DNA from: CAZWKX01 sp964614095
GTDB lineage: Bacteria; Actinomycetota; Acidimicrobiia; Spongiisociales; UBA11373
DNA length: 64,000 nucleotides
Direction of reading: 5' to 3'
Assembly: GCA_964614095.1 (NCBI GenBank)
Contig: CAZTJO010000006.1
Coordinates: 21,996-85,995, forward strand
Below are positions 31,964 through 39,394 of this stretch, piece after piece (position 1 is the stretch's first letter; each line of letters opens with the position of its first letter). The notes under the pieces were generated by a model that worked only from the letters and a program-made list of their open reading frames with translations, did no database searches and was not told where the DNA came from. Position numbers and translations under genes: made by a program.

Positions 31964-31969
31964 TAATCT
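31964..31969 (+). promoter_or_regulatory. Extended -10 promoter of the moxR operon
   Basis: TAATCT preceded by TGA makes an extended -10 (TGNTANNNT). It lies 37 bases upstream of the moxR ATG, leaving room for a leader with AAGGAGG at 31994-32000. The -35 region (AATACA) is weak and overlaps TACAGACCTGT at 31943-31953, an 11-mer also found upstream of dnaE. Confidence 0.45.
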
Positions 31970-32006
31970 GACCCGACACACCTGGATCGAATGAAGGAGG
32001 CCCTGC

Positions 32007-32990
32007 ATGGCGGCCCGGCCGAAGGTTGAACCGGACGAGCTCGCTTGGTTCTCCCAGCAGTTCGAAACCATTGCCCACAACATCGAGTGGGTCATCCAAG
32101 GCAAGCGGGATGTCATCGACCTCATCCTGCTTTGTCTTCTATCGGAGGGACATGCGCTGATCGAGGATGTGCCTGGGGTGGGCAAGACCCTGCTGGCCAA
32201 GTCTCTCGCTCGGTCGATCCACTGCAATTTCCAGCGGGTGCAGTTCACCCCCGACCTGCTCCCCTCCGACGTGACCGGTGTCTCGGTGTGGGATCGGGAG
32301 CGGAGCGCTTTTGTATTTCGCGCCGGCCCGGTGTTCACCAATATCGCCCTCGGGGATGAGATCAACAGAGCGAGCCCCAAGACCCAGGCCGCGCTCCTCG
32401 AAGCAATGGAGGAACGCCAAGTCACGGTCGACGGCGTCACCCGGGTTCTGCCTCCGCCGTTCATAGTCATCGCCACCCAGAACCCCATCGAACACGAGGG
32501 CACCTACCCATTGCCGGAGGCACAGCTCGACCGGTTCATGATGCGGCTGACCATCGGCTACCCCTCTCAGGCCAAGGAGCTTGAGATCCTCGAGACCCAC
32601 GGGGTCAAGTCCACATACGATTCGTTGGAACCGGTGATCAGTGAGGAGGACGTCCTCCGCATGATCGAGATAGCCCAGCGCATCCACGTGTCTCCGCCGG
32701 TGAAGGGGTACATAATCGACATTGTCAAGGCAACCCGCCAAGATCCCGACCTGCTTCTCGGCGCCTCGCCGCGGGCGGCTCTTTTCACCCAGCGGGCAGC
32801 CCGCACCCGTGCCGCCACCGAGGGCCGCAACTACGTGACGCCCGACGACGTGAAAGCCTTGCTGCATACGGTGCTGGTCCATCGGATGGTGCTGCGGCCG
32901 GAGGCTCAGATGCGGGGCACGACGGTGGCCCACATCCTCGAAAGCATCATGCAGGGCCTGCCCGTTCCCGGGACCAGGACCCGCGCCTGA
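32007..32990 (+). CDS. MoxR family AAA+ ATPase
   Basis: 327-residue AAA+ chaperone-like ATPase. Walker A is EDVPGVGKTLLAKSLA (about residues 53-68), Walker B is IALGDEINRASPKTQAALLEAMEE, sensor 1 is VIATQNPIEHEGTYPLPEAQLDRF and the sensor 2 region is GASPRAALF. MoxR proteins assist maturation or activation of partner proteins and are typically encoded beside DUF58 and transglutaminase genes, as here. ATG at 32007 with AAGGAGG 7 bases upstream. The stop overlaps the DUF58 start (TGATG). Confidence 0.95.
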   Translation: MAARPKVEPDELAWFSQQFETIAHNIEWVIQGKRDVIDLILLCLLSEGHALIEDVPGVGKTLLAKSLARSIHCNFQRVQFTPDLLPSDVTGVSVWDRERSAFVFRAGPVFTNIALGDEINRASPKTQAALLEAMEERQVTVDGVTRVLPPPFIVIATQNPIEHEGTYPLPEAQLDRFMMRLTIGYPSQAKELEILETHGVKSTYDSLEPVISEEDVLRMIEIAQRIHVSPPVKGYIIDIVKATRQDPDLLLGASPRAALFTQRAARTRAATEGRNYVTPDDVKALLHTVLVHRMVLRPEAQMRGTTVAHILESIMQGLPVPGTRTRA

Positions 32991-34171
32991 TGCCCACGGT
33001 CAGAGGATGGACCGCGCTCGGGGTATCGGTTGCTCTCTGCGCGCTGTGGGTGGTGTTCGGCGAGCTGGAATTGCTTGCCGCCGCCGTATTCCTCCTCTTG
33101 GCCGTTTTCCTAGGTGCTGTGCTCGTGCACAGGGTCTCGCTCGATGCCACCTGTTCCAGAGCCGTCCGACCGCCCGAGGTGGAGGAAGGCGGCGAGGTGA
33201 TCGTGGATATCACCCTGGAACTCCGGCACCGGCTGTGGAACCTGATCCTCGAGGACACCGCCCGCGGCCTCGGTTCTGCTCGGTTTGCCGCTGCCCGTGC
33301 CGACTCCGGGCAGCCGCTTTCGGCTTCCTACGAAATCATGTGCCGCGCCCGCGGCATCTACCAGATAGGCCCGGTGGAAGCATCGGTTTCCGACCCCTTG
33401 GCGCTCTGCGGCCGCACCGCCCGCATCGGCAACATCGACCGGCTCATGGTGCTGCCCCGCATCGAAGAGTTGTGGGGCCTGCCCGCCGTTCGTGGGCTCG
33501 ACTCTTCGGTGCAATCGACTCGCCCCTCGTATGCGCCCCGCGGAGGTGAGGATTTCTTCACCCTCCGTGAATACCAGACCGGAGACGACCTGAGACGGGT
33601 CCACTGGCCGGCTTCGGCCAAACGTGACGAGCTGATGATCAGGCAGCTGGAGCTGCCCTGGCAAGCGCGTGCGCTCGTGCTCATCGATCAACGCTCCCAC
33701 CGATACCCAACCCACGAGTCCTTCGAGCACGCGGTGCGAGGAGCCGCTTCGGTGGTATCGCACCTGTATAAAGGAGGATTCAGTCCCGAATTGTGGACAA
33801 CGGAGCGGCCTCCCCCAACCCATGCCGGCAGTCGTCACGTCCAGGCCATGGAGATCCTGGCCACCGTCCAGCCCGTCGACAGGCTGGATCTGCGCAGCAC
33901 TGAGCGTCGCCTGAGCCGCCGAGGCGTCGGCGGAGGCGCCTTCATCGTCGTTACCGGGATCCCGGACGAGGGCACACTCGGAATCTTCCGCGCCCTGGCG
34001 CAAGAGTTCAGTCGCACAATCGTGATGGCGGTCGACGATCACATCAAAGGCACCTTGGCCAGCTTCCAGCGCGCCGGGGCCGTTGCGGTCGTCGTGAACT
34101 CCTATGCCCCGTGGGCACCCGCTTGGCGGACTGCAATGGAGGCAACGTGGTCTACCGTTTCAGTTGGCTAG
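32990..34171 (+). CDS. DUF58 domain protein
   Basis: 393 residues: two N-terminal membrane helices (about 7-45), a beta-rich extracellular or membrane-proximal part, and the DUF58 core PRGGEDFFTLREYQTGDDLRRVHWPASAKRDELMIRQ in the middle, followed by a von Willebrand A-like fold (ARALVLIDQRSH). These proteins accompany MoxR ATPases and are thought to be their substrates or partners. The start ATG shares bases with the moxR stop and the last 25 bases overlap the transglutaminase start, so the three proteins are probably made in fixed proportion. Confidence 0.92.
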   Translation: MPTVRGWTALGVSVALCALWVVFGELELLAAAVFLLLAVFLGAVLVHRVSLDATCSRAVRPPEVEEGGEVIVDITLELRHRLWNLILEDTARGLGSARFAAARADSGQPLSASYEIMCRARGIYQIGPVEASVSDPLALCGRTARIGNIDRLMVLPRIEELWGLPAVRGLDSSVQSTRPSYAPRGGEDFFTLREYQTGDDLRRVHWPASAKRDELMIRQLELPWQARALVLIDQRSHRYPTHESFEHAVRGAASVVSHLYKGGFSPELWTTERPPPTHAGSRHVQAMEILATVQPVDRLDLRSTERRLSRRGVGGGAFIVVTGIPDEGTLGIFRALAQEFSRTIVMAVDDHIKGTLASFQRAGAVAVVVNSYAPWAPAWRTAMEATWSTVSVG

Positions 34172-36489
34172 CCGGCGGCGCCGGCGCCATCCTCGCCCTG
34201 GCCCGGCTGGGACAGCTCCTCCGCCCCTCACAGGGACTCCCCTGGTTTTTCGAGGTTCCAGGTGCCCTGATCATGGGGATGCTGCTCACCGGGCTCATTC
34301 TGGGTCCCATGAGATCAAGCATGCGGGAGGCCATCGTGTGGCACCTGGTGGCCGCCGCCCTGTTCACCTGGAGCGCGTTTCCCGCACTCACCTCGCTGGG
34401 CGATCTCGGCGCAGAGTTCGAGACCGCCCGCAATGCCATCCGCTCCGGCAGCGCCCCCGTCCAGCCAACGGACGGACTCGTTGCCGTCCTCGCCCTGCTC
34501 TTCTGGATCCTGGGCATCCTGATCGCCTGGGGGCTCATCCGAAACAGGCCCTACATCGCCGTCATCACCCCTTACGTCATCTACCTCCTCTTTTCCACGA
34601 TGGATCGTGGCGGCAGCGGCTGGTGGACGTTTGCCCTGCTTCTGTTGCTGGGCTTCTCTCTGATCGCAGTTGCTGCAGACCGGCGGACCCAGGGAACCGG
34701 GCAGTTCGAAACGGCGTCGTCGGCGGAGGCCCCGGCCCGCAATCTCCCGTCTCTCGCCGGCGGGGTCCTGGCCCTCATTCTCATTGTCACTCTGATCTCG
34801 ACAAACGCTCTCGCCGCACTTGTCCCACCCGGAGGAATTGTTGATTGGCGGGTGCCCTCTTCGCTCAGAGGCGACTACTTCGGCAGCGTGTCGTACAACC
34901 CGTTTGTCGGAATCCATCAGGATCTCGTGGGTGAATCCGAGTACCCGCTGTTCCAGGCGAACCTCGACGGCGACATCCAGGGCCGGGATGTCTATTGGCG
35001 TCTGCTCACCTTGGAGAGCTTCGACGGCGACCAGTGGTACACGGATGCGCCCATCGTGCGGGATCCAGCCGAGATCGAAGAATACGAGACTCCGGGCTCC
35101 GCGTTCCACGGATCGACCATCGAGGTCACCCAGACCGTCAGGGTGCTGTTTCTGAACCAGGAGTGGCTCCCTGCAGCCTATTCACCCGTCCAGCTGACAT
35201 CGGAAGACCGTTACGTCCAGGGAGGGGCGCGGGTCAAGATCGACGACGCCTCGCTTCACTTTGGTCTCCGCACCTACCGGGGGATGCAGTACGAGGTGGT
35301 CTCAGCGGTGCCCGACCCGGACCTGGATGTGCTCGCGCTCGGTGCCGACGGCCTCCCCTCTCCACTCTTTGCCGAAGCCGCCGCTGCGGAATCCGGCTAC
35401 GACATCCAAGCTGCCGAACCGCCGGAGACCCATGCACTCCCGAATCGCGGCACCTACCTGCGGCTGCCGACCAACCTGGACCCCGACCTCGATGCCCTTG
35501 CCGAGGCGGTGACGGCCGGCCTGGCCACCGACTACGAGCGAGGCCTCGCCCTCGAGGCCTTCTTCCATTCGCCGAATGCCTTCCGCTACAGCACAGACAT
35601 CGAGCCTGGGCACGGTGCCGATGAACTCAGCGCCTGGCTGCTCGACCCGGCAAGCCCCTATTACCGCACCGGATACTGCGAACAGTTCGCCACCTCGATG
35701 GGAGTGCTGGCGCGCCTTGTCGGCATTCCCAGCCGCGTCGTACTCGGTTTCACCCCCGGTGTAAGCCAACCGGACGGCAGCGTCGTTGTGCGGGCACGCA
35801 ACGCCCATGCCTGGGTGGAGCTGTGGATGCCCACACAGGGCTGGGTCCGCTTTGATCCGACACCGCGTGGCTTCAGCGAGACGCCCACGTTCATGGAGCT
35901 TCCTTTTGACATCTCCGACTATCTCGCCTCTCTCGACTCCGAAGGCTATTTCAATCCTCTTTGGGGCTACCCCAACTACGGCCCCGGCGGCTTCACCGAG
36001 GACCCGCTCCCGGAAATACCCGACATCGACGGCTCTCGACCGGATACCGGGTTCGACATACCGGTGGCGACAATCGTCACCTGGCTTGTCGGCGTCATCA
36101 TCATTCTGCTGTTGATCTTCGCCATGGTCCCGGCAGCCAAGTGGATCCGTCGGCGGGTTCGCCTGCATCGGCTTGCCGCAGGCGACGTTCCCGCAGGCTG
36201 GCGGCATGCCATCGACCGCCTCACCGATCTGGGCATCGAACCGGAACCATCGGCCACACCGCTGGAGGTGGCACGATCAACCGGATTCCTGCTCACGCCG
36301 CTCGCCGAGGTCTACGGTTCGATCATCTACGGCCTGGGTGAGTACGGTCAATCCGAGGTGAAGGCCGCGTCCACATCCCTAAGGCGAACAGAGCGTCAGC
36401 TGAGATCGAATCACTCACGCTGGCGGCGCCTTCTGGCCCACTACCGGCTTCGGTCTCTGAAGCCACGCAGGTGGCAGCTGGAGAATTAG
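34147..36489 (+). CDS. Membrane-bound transglutaminase-like protein (TgpA type)
   Basis: 780 residues. The N-terminal third is a bundle of membrane helices, then a large extracytoplasmic part with a transglutaminase-core domain: YCEQFATSMGVLARLVGIPSRVVLGF (Cys), NAHAWVELWM (His) and GWVRFDPTPRG (Asp) provide a full catalytic triad. One more membrane helix (VATIVTWLVGVIIILLLIFAM) and a C-terminal DUF4129-like cytoplasmic domain follow. GTG at 34147 is preferred, with GGAGG five bases upstream; a start 12 codons earlier is possible. The family may be a protease or cross-linking enzyme of the cell envelope. Ends 16 bases before the convergent MerR gene. Confidence 0.92.
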   Translation: MVYRFSWLAGGAGAILALARLGQLLRPSQGLPWFFEVPGALIMGMLLTGLILGPMRSSMREAIVWHLVAAALFTWSAFPALTSLGDLGAEFETARNAIRSGSAPVQPTDGLVAVLALLFWILGILIAWGLIRNRPYIAVITPYVIYLLFSTMDRGGSGWWTFALLLLLGFSLIAVAADRRTQGTGQFETASSAEAPARNLPSLAGGVLALILIVTLISTNALAALVPPGGIVDWRVPSSLRGDYFGSVSYNPFVGIHQDLVGESEYPLFQANLDGDIQGRDVYWRLLTLESFDGDQWYTDAPIVRDPAEIEEYETPGSAFHGSTIEVTQTVRVLFLNQEWLPAAYSPVQLTSEDRYVQGGARVKIDDASLHFGLRTYRGMQYEVVSAVPDPDLDVLALGADGLPSPLFAEAAAAESGYDIQAAEPPETHALPNRGTYLRLPTNLDPDLDALAEAVTAGLATDYERGLALEAFFHSPNAFRYSTDIEPGHGADELSAWLLDPASPYYRTGYCEQFATSMGVLARLVGIPSRVVLGFTPGVSQPDGSVVVRARNAHAWVELWMPTQGWVRFDPTPRGFSETPTFMELPFDISDYLASLDSEGYFNPLWGYPNYGPGGFTEDPLPEIPDIDGSRPDTGFDIPVATIVTWLVGVIIILLLIFAMVPAAKWIRRRVRLHRLAAGDVPAGWRHAIDRLTDLGIEPEPSATPLEVARSTGFLLTPLAEVYGSIIYGLGEYGQSEVKAASTSLRRTERQLRSNHSRWRRLLAHYRLRSLKPRRWQLEN

Positions 36490-36494
36490 CCAAA

Positions 36495-36516
36495 CCGGCG
36501 GCTCCTCAGCCGCTGG
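36495..36516. terminator. Hairpin between convergent transglutaminase and MerR genes
   Basis: CCGGCGGCT (36495-36503) and AGCCGCTGG (36508-36516) form a 9-bp stem (one G-T pair) with a CCTC loop, between two converging stop codons and running into the end of the MerR gene. There is no T-run on either side. A bidirectional terminator is likely from position. Confidence 0.45.
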
Positions 36517-37003
36517 CGGCCTCTGAGACAACGTCCTCTTCGCCACGTCGAAGCATCTCGAGGAAACGCTCACGATCCAGCTCGAACCGAGTCACGTCCT
36601 CCTCGACCTCGTGGGCGATCTCATTGATCGCTACGAAGAAAGCGAGCTGACCTGAGCGCAGAGCATCAATGAGTTCGTCGTCGGTTGAGGTCACCTGAAA
36701 GATGCTCTGCCCATCGGTGACCAGCTTGATCTCGGCGAGGTGGTTATCGATGTCGGCCGTCCGTCGCAGGTAGTCCCAGGCGCGGCGCACCCTTTGCACC
36801 GACATGCCGTTGTCGAGAAGGCTCTTGATGACTCTCAGGGCCACAAGATCACGGAAGGAATAGAGGCGGCGGCGCCCAGGACGTCCATCGGTGCCCTGAA
36901 TGCTGGGGTTGACGAGGTCTACATGATCCCAATACCGCAATTGGTGAGGCGTGCATCCGGTGAAACGACACGTCTGCTGTGCGGTGAAGCCTTCCAAGGC
37001 CAC
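36506..37003 (-). CDS. MerR family transcriptional regulator
   Basis: 165 residues. The N-terminal winged-helix domain has the MerR pattern (FTAQQTCRFTGCTPHQLRYWDHVDLVNPSI, RRLYSFRDLVALRVIKSLLDNGMSVQRVRRA). The C-terminal part (about 85-165) has no cysteine cluster, so it is not a metal sensor of the classical type; it resembles the actinobacterial MerR regulators of the Rv1828 kind, whose ligands are unknown. The GTG at 37003 was chosen for the GGGAGGGA ribosome site just upstream; a TTG at 37024 is the alternative. The acidic C-terminus (RRGEEDVVSEAASG) ends within a hairpin shared with the transglutaminase gene. Confidence 0.85.
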   Translation of the reverse strand: MALEGFTAQQTCRFTGCTPHQLRYWDHVDLVNPSIQGTDGRPGRRRLYSFRDLVALRVIKSLLDNGMSVQRVRRAWDYLRRTADIDNHLAEIKLVTDGQSIFQVTSTDDELIDALRSGQLAFFVAINEIAHEVEEDVTRFELDRERFLEMLRRGEEDVVSEAASG

Positions 37004-37079
37004 TCTCCCTCCCAAGATCCCCAACAGGCCCGACCCGGCGGGTCCTGTAATCCTTCTCTCCCGTGTGGTTGCGAGAAGG

Positions 37080-37415
37080 CTAGTCGCGCCGACGCCACCT
37101 TCTGCCCAGTCGGCCCATCATTTCCCGGGTTGACTTACGGCCAACCCCACTCCGTCGCTGCACAATCGCAGCGATCCACGCCACCGACAGCACCATGACG
37201 ACAAAACCAAGCAGGGCAACCGGCACGCAGCGTGTGTAGAAACCGAGCATCAGACCAAGGCCTACGGCCGCAGCAAGCACCGCCCACTTGAGTTGCCGCG
37301 ACGAGATACTCGCCAGCGTGGTACTCCGGACCGTCTCGGCCAGTTTCGGGTCCTCTTCGTAGAACTGACGCTCGATCTCTTCGAGGATGCGCTGTTCTCT
37401 GTCGTCGAGTGGCAT
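37080..37415 (-). CDS. DUF3040 membrane protein
   Basis: 111 residues. Begins MPLDDREQRILEEIERQFYEEDPKLAETV, the hallmark of DUF3040 proteins of actinobacteria, followed by two membrane helices (about 43-62 and 66-85) and a basic tail ending RLGRRWRRRD. Function unknown; in many actinobacteria the gene is found near mraZ or dinB. The ATG at 37415 was chosen because the DUF3040 start motif begins there. Lies between dinB and the MerR gene on the same strand. Confidence 0.88.
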   Translation of the reverse strand: MPLDDREQRILEEIERQFYEEDPKLAETVRSTTLASISSRQLKWAVLAAAVGLGLMLGFYTRCVPVALLGFVVMVLSVAWIAAIVQRRSGVGRKSTREMMGRLGRRWRRRD

Positions 37416-37456
37416 GGCTTCGTCCGGCGATGGGAAGCGAAGTATACCCAAGGGTC

Positions 37457-38674
37457 CTAGGCGAGGTCTCGAGGGTCGTCTGCTAGTTCCTGGGATCCCG
37501 TATTCGACCGGTGTTCGCCGTCAAAGAGACGTGCCGGCCCCACCGCCGTCTGCCCAAAACGCTGTCGAATCTGGTCAACGGCGGACTCCAGATCCTCCCA
37601 GGGGCGCTGATCCAGGCCAAGCTGCCGGGGTGCCGCCGCATCGTCGAGCGTCCCCGCTCCAATGCCCAACAGCCGCACCGGCCGATTGCCTGCATCGGCG
37701 CGTCCCAGCAGACGAAGCGCCGAAACAAAGATCTGGTGTGCCGTATCGACCGGAACTTCCAGAGTCTCACTCCTCGTCACGGTGGTGAAATCGGCGAATC
37801 GCACCTTGACGGTCACGGTCCGCGCCGCCACGGCAGACCGGCGCAGGCGGGTGGCGAGGTGGTCGGCGTGGCGCAAGAGTTCGGCCTGCAGAGTCTCGCT
37901 GCCACTGATGTCCTGCTCATAGGTGTGCTCCACCGAGATGGATCGGCGATCACCCTTCAGCTCCACCTGCCGATCATCCCGGGCGTGAGCAAGGTCCCAG
38001 ACGTGGCTGCCGACCGCCACTCCGAGGCGTCGCTCCAAGGTGGCCCTGGGAAAAGAGACGATGTCCCCAATCGTCTTCACCCCCAGCTTCTCGAGACGGG
38101 CATAGGTGACCTCCCCCACGCCCCAGAGATCACGAACGGGCATCGGGTGGATGAATTCCGTCTCTGATCCGGCCGGCACGAGAAGCACGCCGGCCGGCTT
38201 GGCCTCGCGGCTCGCCATTTTGGCAATGAATTTGATGGCGGCCAGGCCCACCGACGCCGGCAGTCCGGTATGGCCTCTCAGCGCGGCCCGGATCGCCTCC
38301 CCCGCCGCCACCGGTGAGTCGTAGCAGAAGCGAAGCCCTCCTATGTCCAGGAACGCCTCATCGACCGAAAGCGGCTCGACCTTCGGCGTGAACGAGTAAA
38401 TCACCTCGAAGACTTGGCACGAGGCATCCGCATAGGCGCCGTGGTCCGGCGCCAGGAACCTCGCCTGCGGGCACAGCCGACGAGCGTGCACCGTCGGCAT
38501 ACCCGAGCCCACCCCGCGGCGCCGCGCCTCGTAGGAGGCCGACGACACCACCCCACGCCTCCCCAAGCCGGCAACAACAACGGGCACGCCGATCAGTTCC
38601 ACGTGCCGCAGTCGCTCCACCTCTACAAAAAAGGCATCCATGTCCACGTGAGCAAACGGCTCGGCGAAGTGCAC
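37457..38674 (-). CDS. dinB: DNA polymerase IV (Y family)
   Basis: 405-residue translesion polymerase. The palm contains FAHVDMDAFFVEVE with the first catalytic Asp, SYEARRRGVGSGMP of the fingers, and SVDEAFLDIGG with the Asp-Glu pair; PASVGLAAIKFIAKMASREAKPAG and WGVGEVTYARLEKLGV (helix-hairpin-helix) follow, then the little-finger domain. The C-terminus shows no obvious beta-clamp motif of the QLGL type other than RQLGLDQ near residue 365, which is a plausible one. The GTG at 38674 has AGGAGG directly against it, too close for normal ribosome use, and TACGGT ends six bases upstream, pointing to a leaderless transcript. No LexA-type box was seen upstream. Confidence 0.94.
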   Translation of the reverse strand: MHFAEPFAHVDMDAFFVEVERLRHVELIGVPVVVAGLGRRGVVSSASYEARRRGVGSGMPTVHARRLCPQARFLAPDHGAYADASCQVFEVIYSFTPKVEPLSVDEAFLDIGGLRFCYDSPVAAGEAIRAALRGHTGLPASVGLAAIKFIAKMASREAKPAGVLLVPAGSETEFIHPMPVRDLWGVGEVTYARLEKLGVKTIGDIVSFPRATLERRLGVAVGSHVWDLAHARDDRQVELKGDRRSISVEHTYEQDISGSETLQAELLRHADHLATRLRRSAVAARTVTVKVRFADFTTVTRSETLEVPVDTAHQIFVSALRLLGRADAGNRPVRLLGIGAGTLDDAAAPRQLGLDQRPWEDLESAVDQIRQRFGQTAVGPARLFDGEHRSNTGSQELADDPRDLA

Positions 38675-38680
38675 CCTCCT

Positions 38681-38686
38681 ACCGTA
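38681..38686 (-). promoter_or_regulatory. -10 box for leaderless dinB
   Basis: TACGGT on the minus strand fits TANNNT and ends six bases before the dinB GTG at 38674. The divergent phosphatase gene has its own -10 box only three bases away, so the 28-base gap carries two back-to-back promoters. Confidence 0.4.
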
Positions 38687-38688
38687 CC

Positions 38689-38694
38689 TACACT
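38689..38694 (+). promoter_or_regulatory. -10 box for near-leaderless phosphatase gene
   Basis: TACACT fits TANNNT and ends eight bases before the GTG at 38703. No Shine-Dalgarno sequence precedes the start. It lies beside the oppositely oriented dinB -10 box. Confidence 0.4.
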
Positions 38695-38702
38695 CCCGGC
38701 TC

Positions 38703-39344
38703 GTGCTGCGAGAGCTACATCTGGTACGCCACGGTGAGGTCCACAACCCCAATCGGATGTGTTACGGCGACCTTCCCGGATTCGGCCTCAGTGAGACCGG
38801 CCACCGTCAGGCGATGGCGGCCGCAGCGCGTGTTGCTGCCCTCGGAATCGACGTTGTCGTCTCGTCTCCGCTGCAGCGGGCCCTGGAGACTGCGCAGATT
38901 CTGGCCGCCGGCCTTGCCCTCGAAGTCCAGCGCGATGAGCGCCTCACCGAGTGGGCGCTGGGCCGGCGCTGGGCCGGCACGGTCTGGCAGCAACTGCCCG
39001 AGAAGTATCCCGGAGAGCTCGAGGCCTACCTCGATCACCCCCAAGATCTCCCCTTCTCTCCCGAGCCCTTGGCCGCCGTTGCCGAACGTATGACCGCCGC
39101 AGTGGAAGATATCGGCGCCGCCTTCCCAGATGGTGTCGCGGTGATCGTCTCTCACCAGGACCCGGTGCAGGCGGCCCGGCTGCACCTCACCGGCATCGAA
39201 CTCGCCCGGCTCCCGGAGGAAAAGCCGGGGCATTGCACCATCATCTCGCTGGGCGCCGGATATCCGTGGCTAGAGCGCGAGGTGTGGCACCCCGATGTGC
39301 CGGCCGCGCCGTTTCCGCCGCCTGATGAGGTGGAACACGCCTGA
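38703..39344 (+). CDS. Histidine phosphatase family protein
   Basis: 213-residue phosphoglycerate-mutase-like phosphatase. LVRHGEV at residues 7-13 holds the phospho-acceptor His (H10) and Arg; VVSSPLQRALETAQIL carries the second Arg, LTEWALGRR the acid region, and VIVSHQDPVQAARL the second catalytic His. Such proteins may be alpha-ribazole phosphatases, phosphoglycerate mutases or broad-range phosphatases; the substrate is not evident. GTG start at 38703 with no ribosome site. Divergent from dinB with only 28 bases between starts. A strong hairpin follows its stop. Confidence 0.9.
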   Translation: MLRELHLVRHGEVHNPNRMCYGDLPGFGLSETGHRQAMAAAARVAALGIDVVVSSPLQRALETAQILAAGLALEVQRDERLTEWALGRRWAGTVWQQLPEKYPGELEAYLDHPQDLPFSPEPLAAVAERMTAAVEDIGAAFPDGVAVIVSHQDPVQAARLHLTGIELARLPEEKPGHCTIISLGAGYPWLEREVWHPDVPAAPFPPPDEVEHA

Positions 39345-39349
39345 CGCGC

Positions 39350-39378
39350 CGGGGGGCCGGCGTCTTGCCGGCCCCCCG
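39350..39378. terminator. Strong bidirectional hairpin
   Basis: A perfect 12-base stem, 39350-39361 (CGGGGGGCCGGC) with 39367-39378 (GCCGGCCCCCCG), loop GTCTT, lies between the converging stop codons of the phosphatase and the beta-propeller gene. No T-run follows on either side, as is usual in very GC-rich actinobacteria. Confidence 0.75.
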
Positions 39379-39394
39379 CTTGCTACATGTTGAC

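Noticed and set aside
31904..32503. Long upstream extension of the small gene at 31673-31903
   Set aside because: It runs antisense through moxR and has a Ser/Arg-rich composition typical of shadow frames.
38675..38702. SOS (LexA) box controlling dinB
   Set aside because: The gap has no CGAAC-N4-GTTCG-like or CTG-N10-CAG site.
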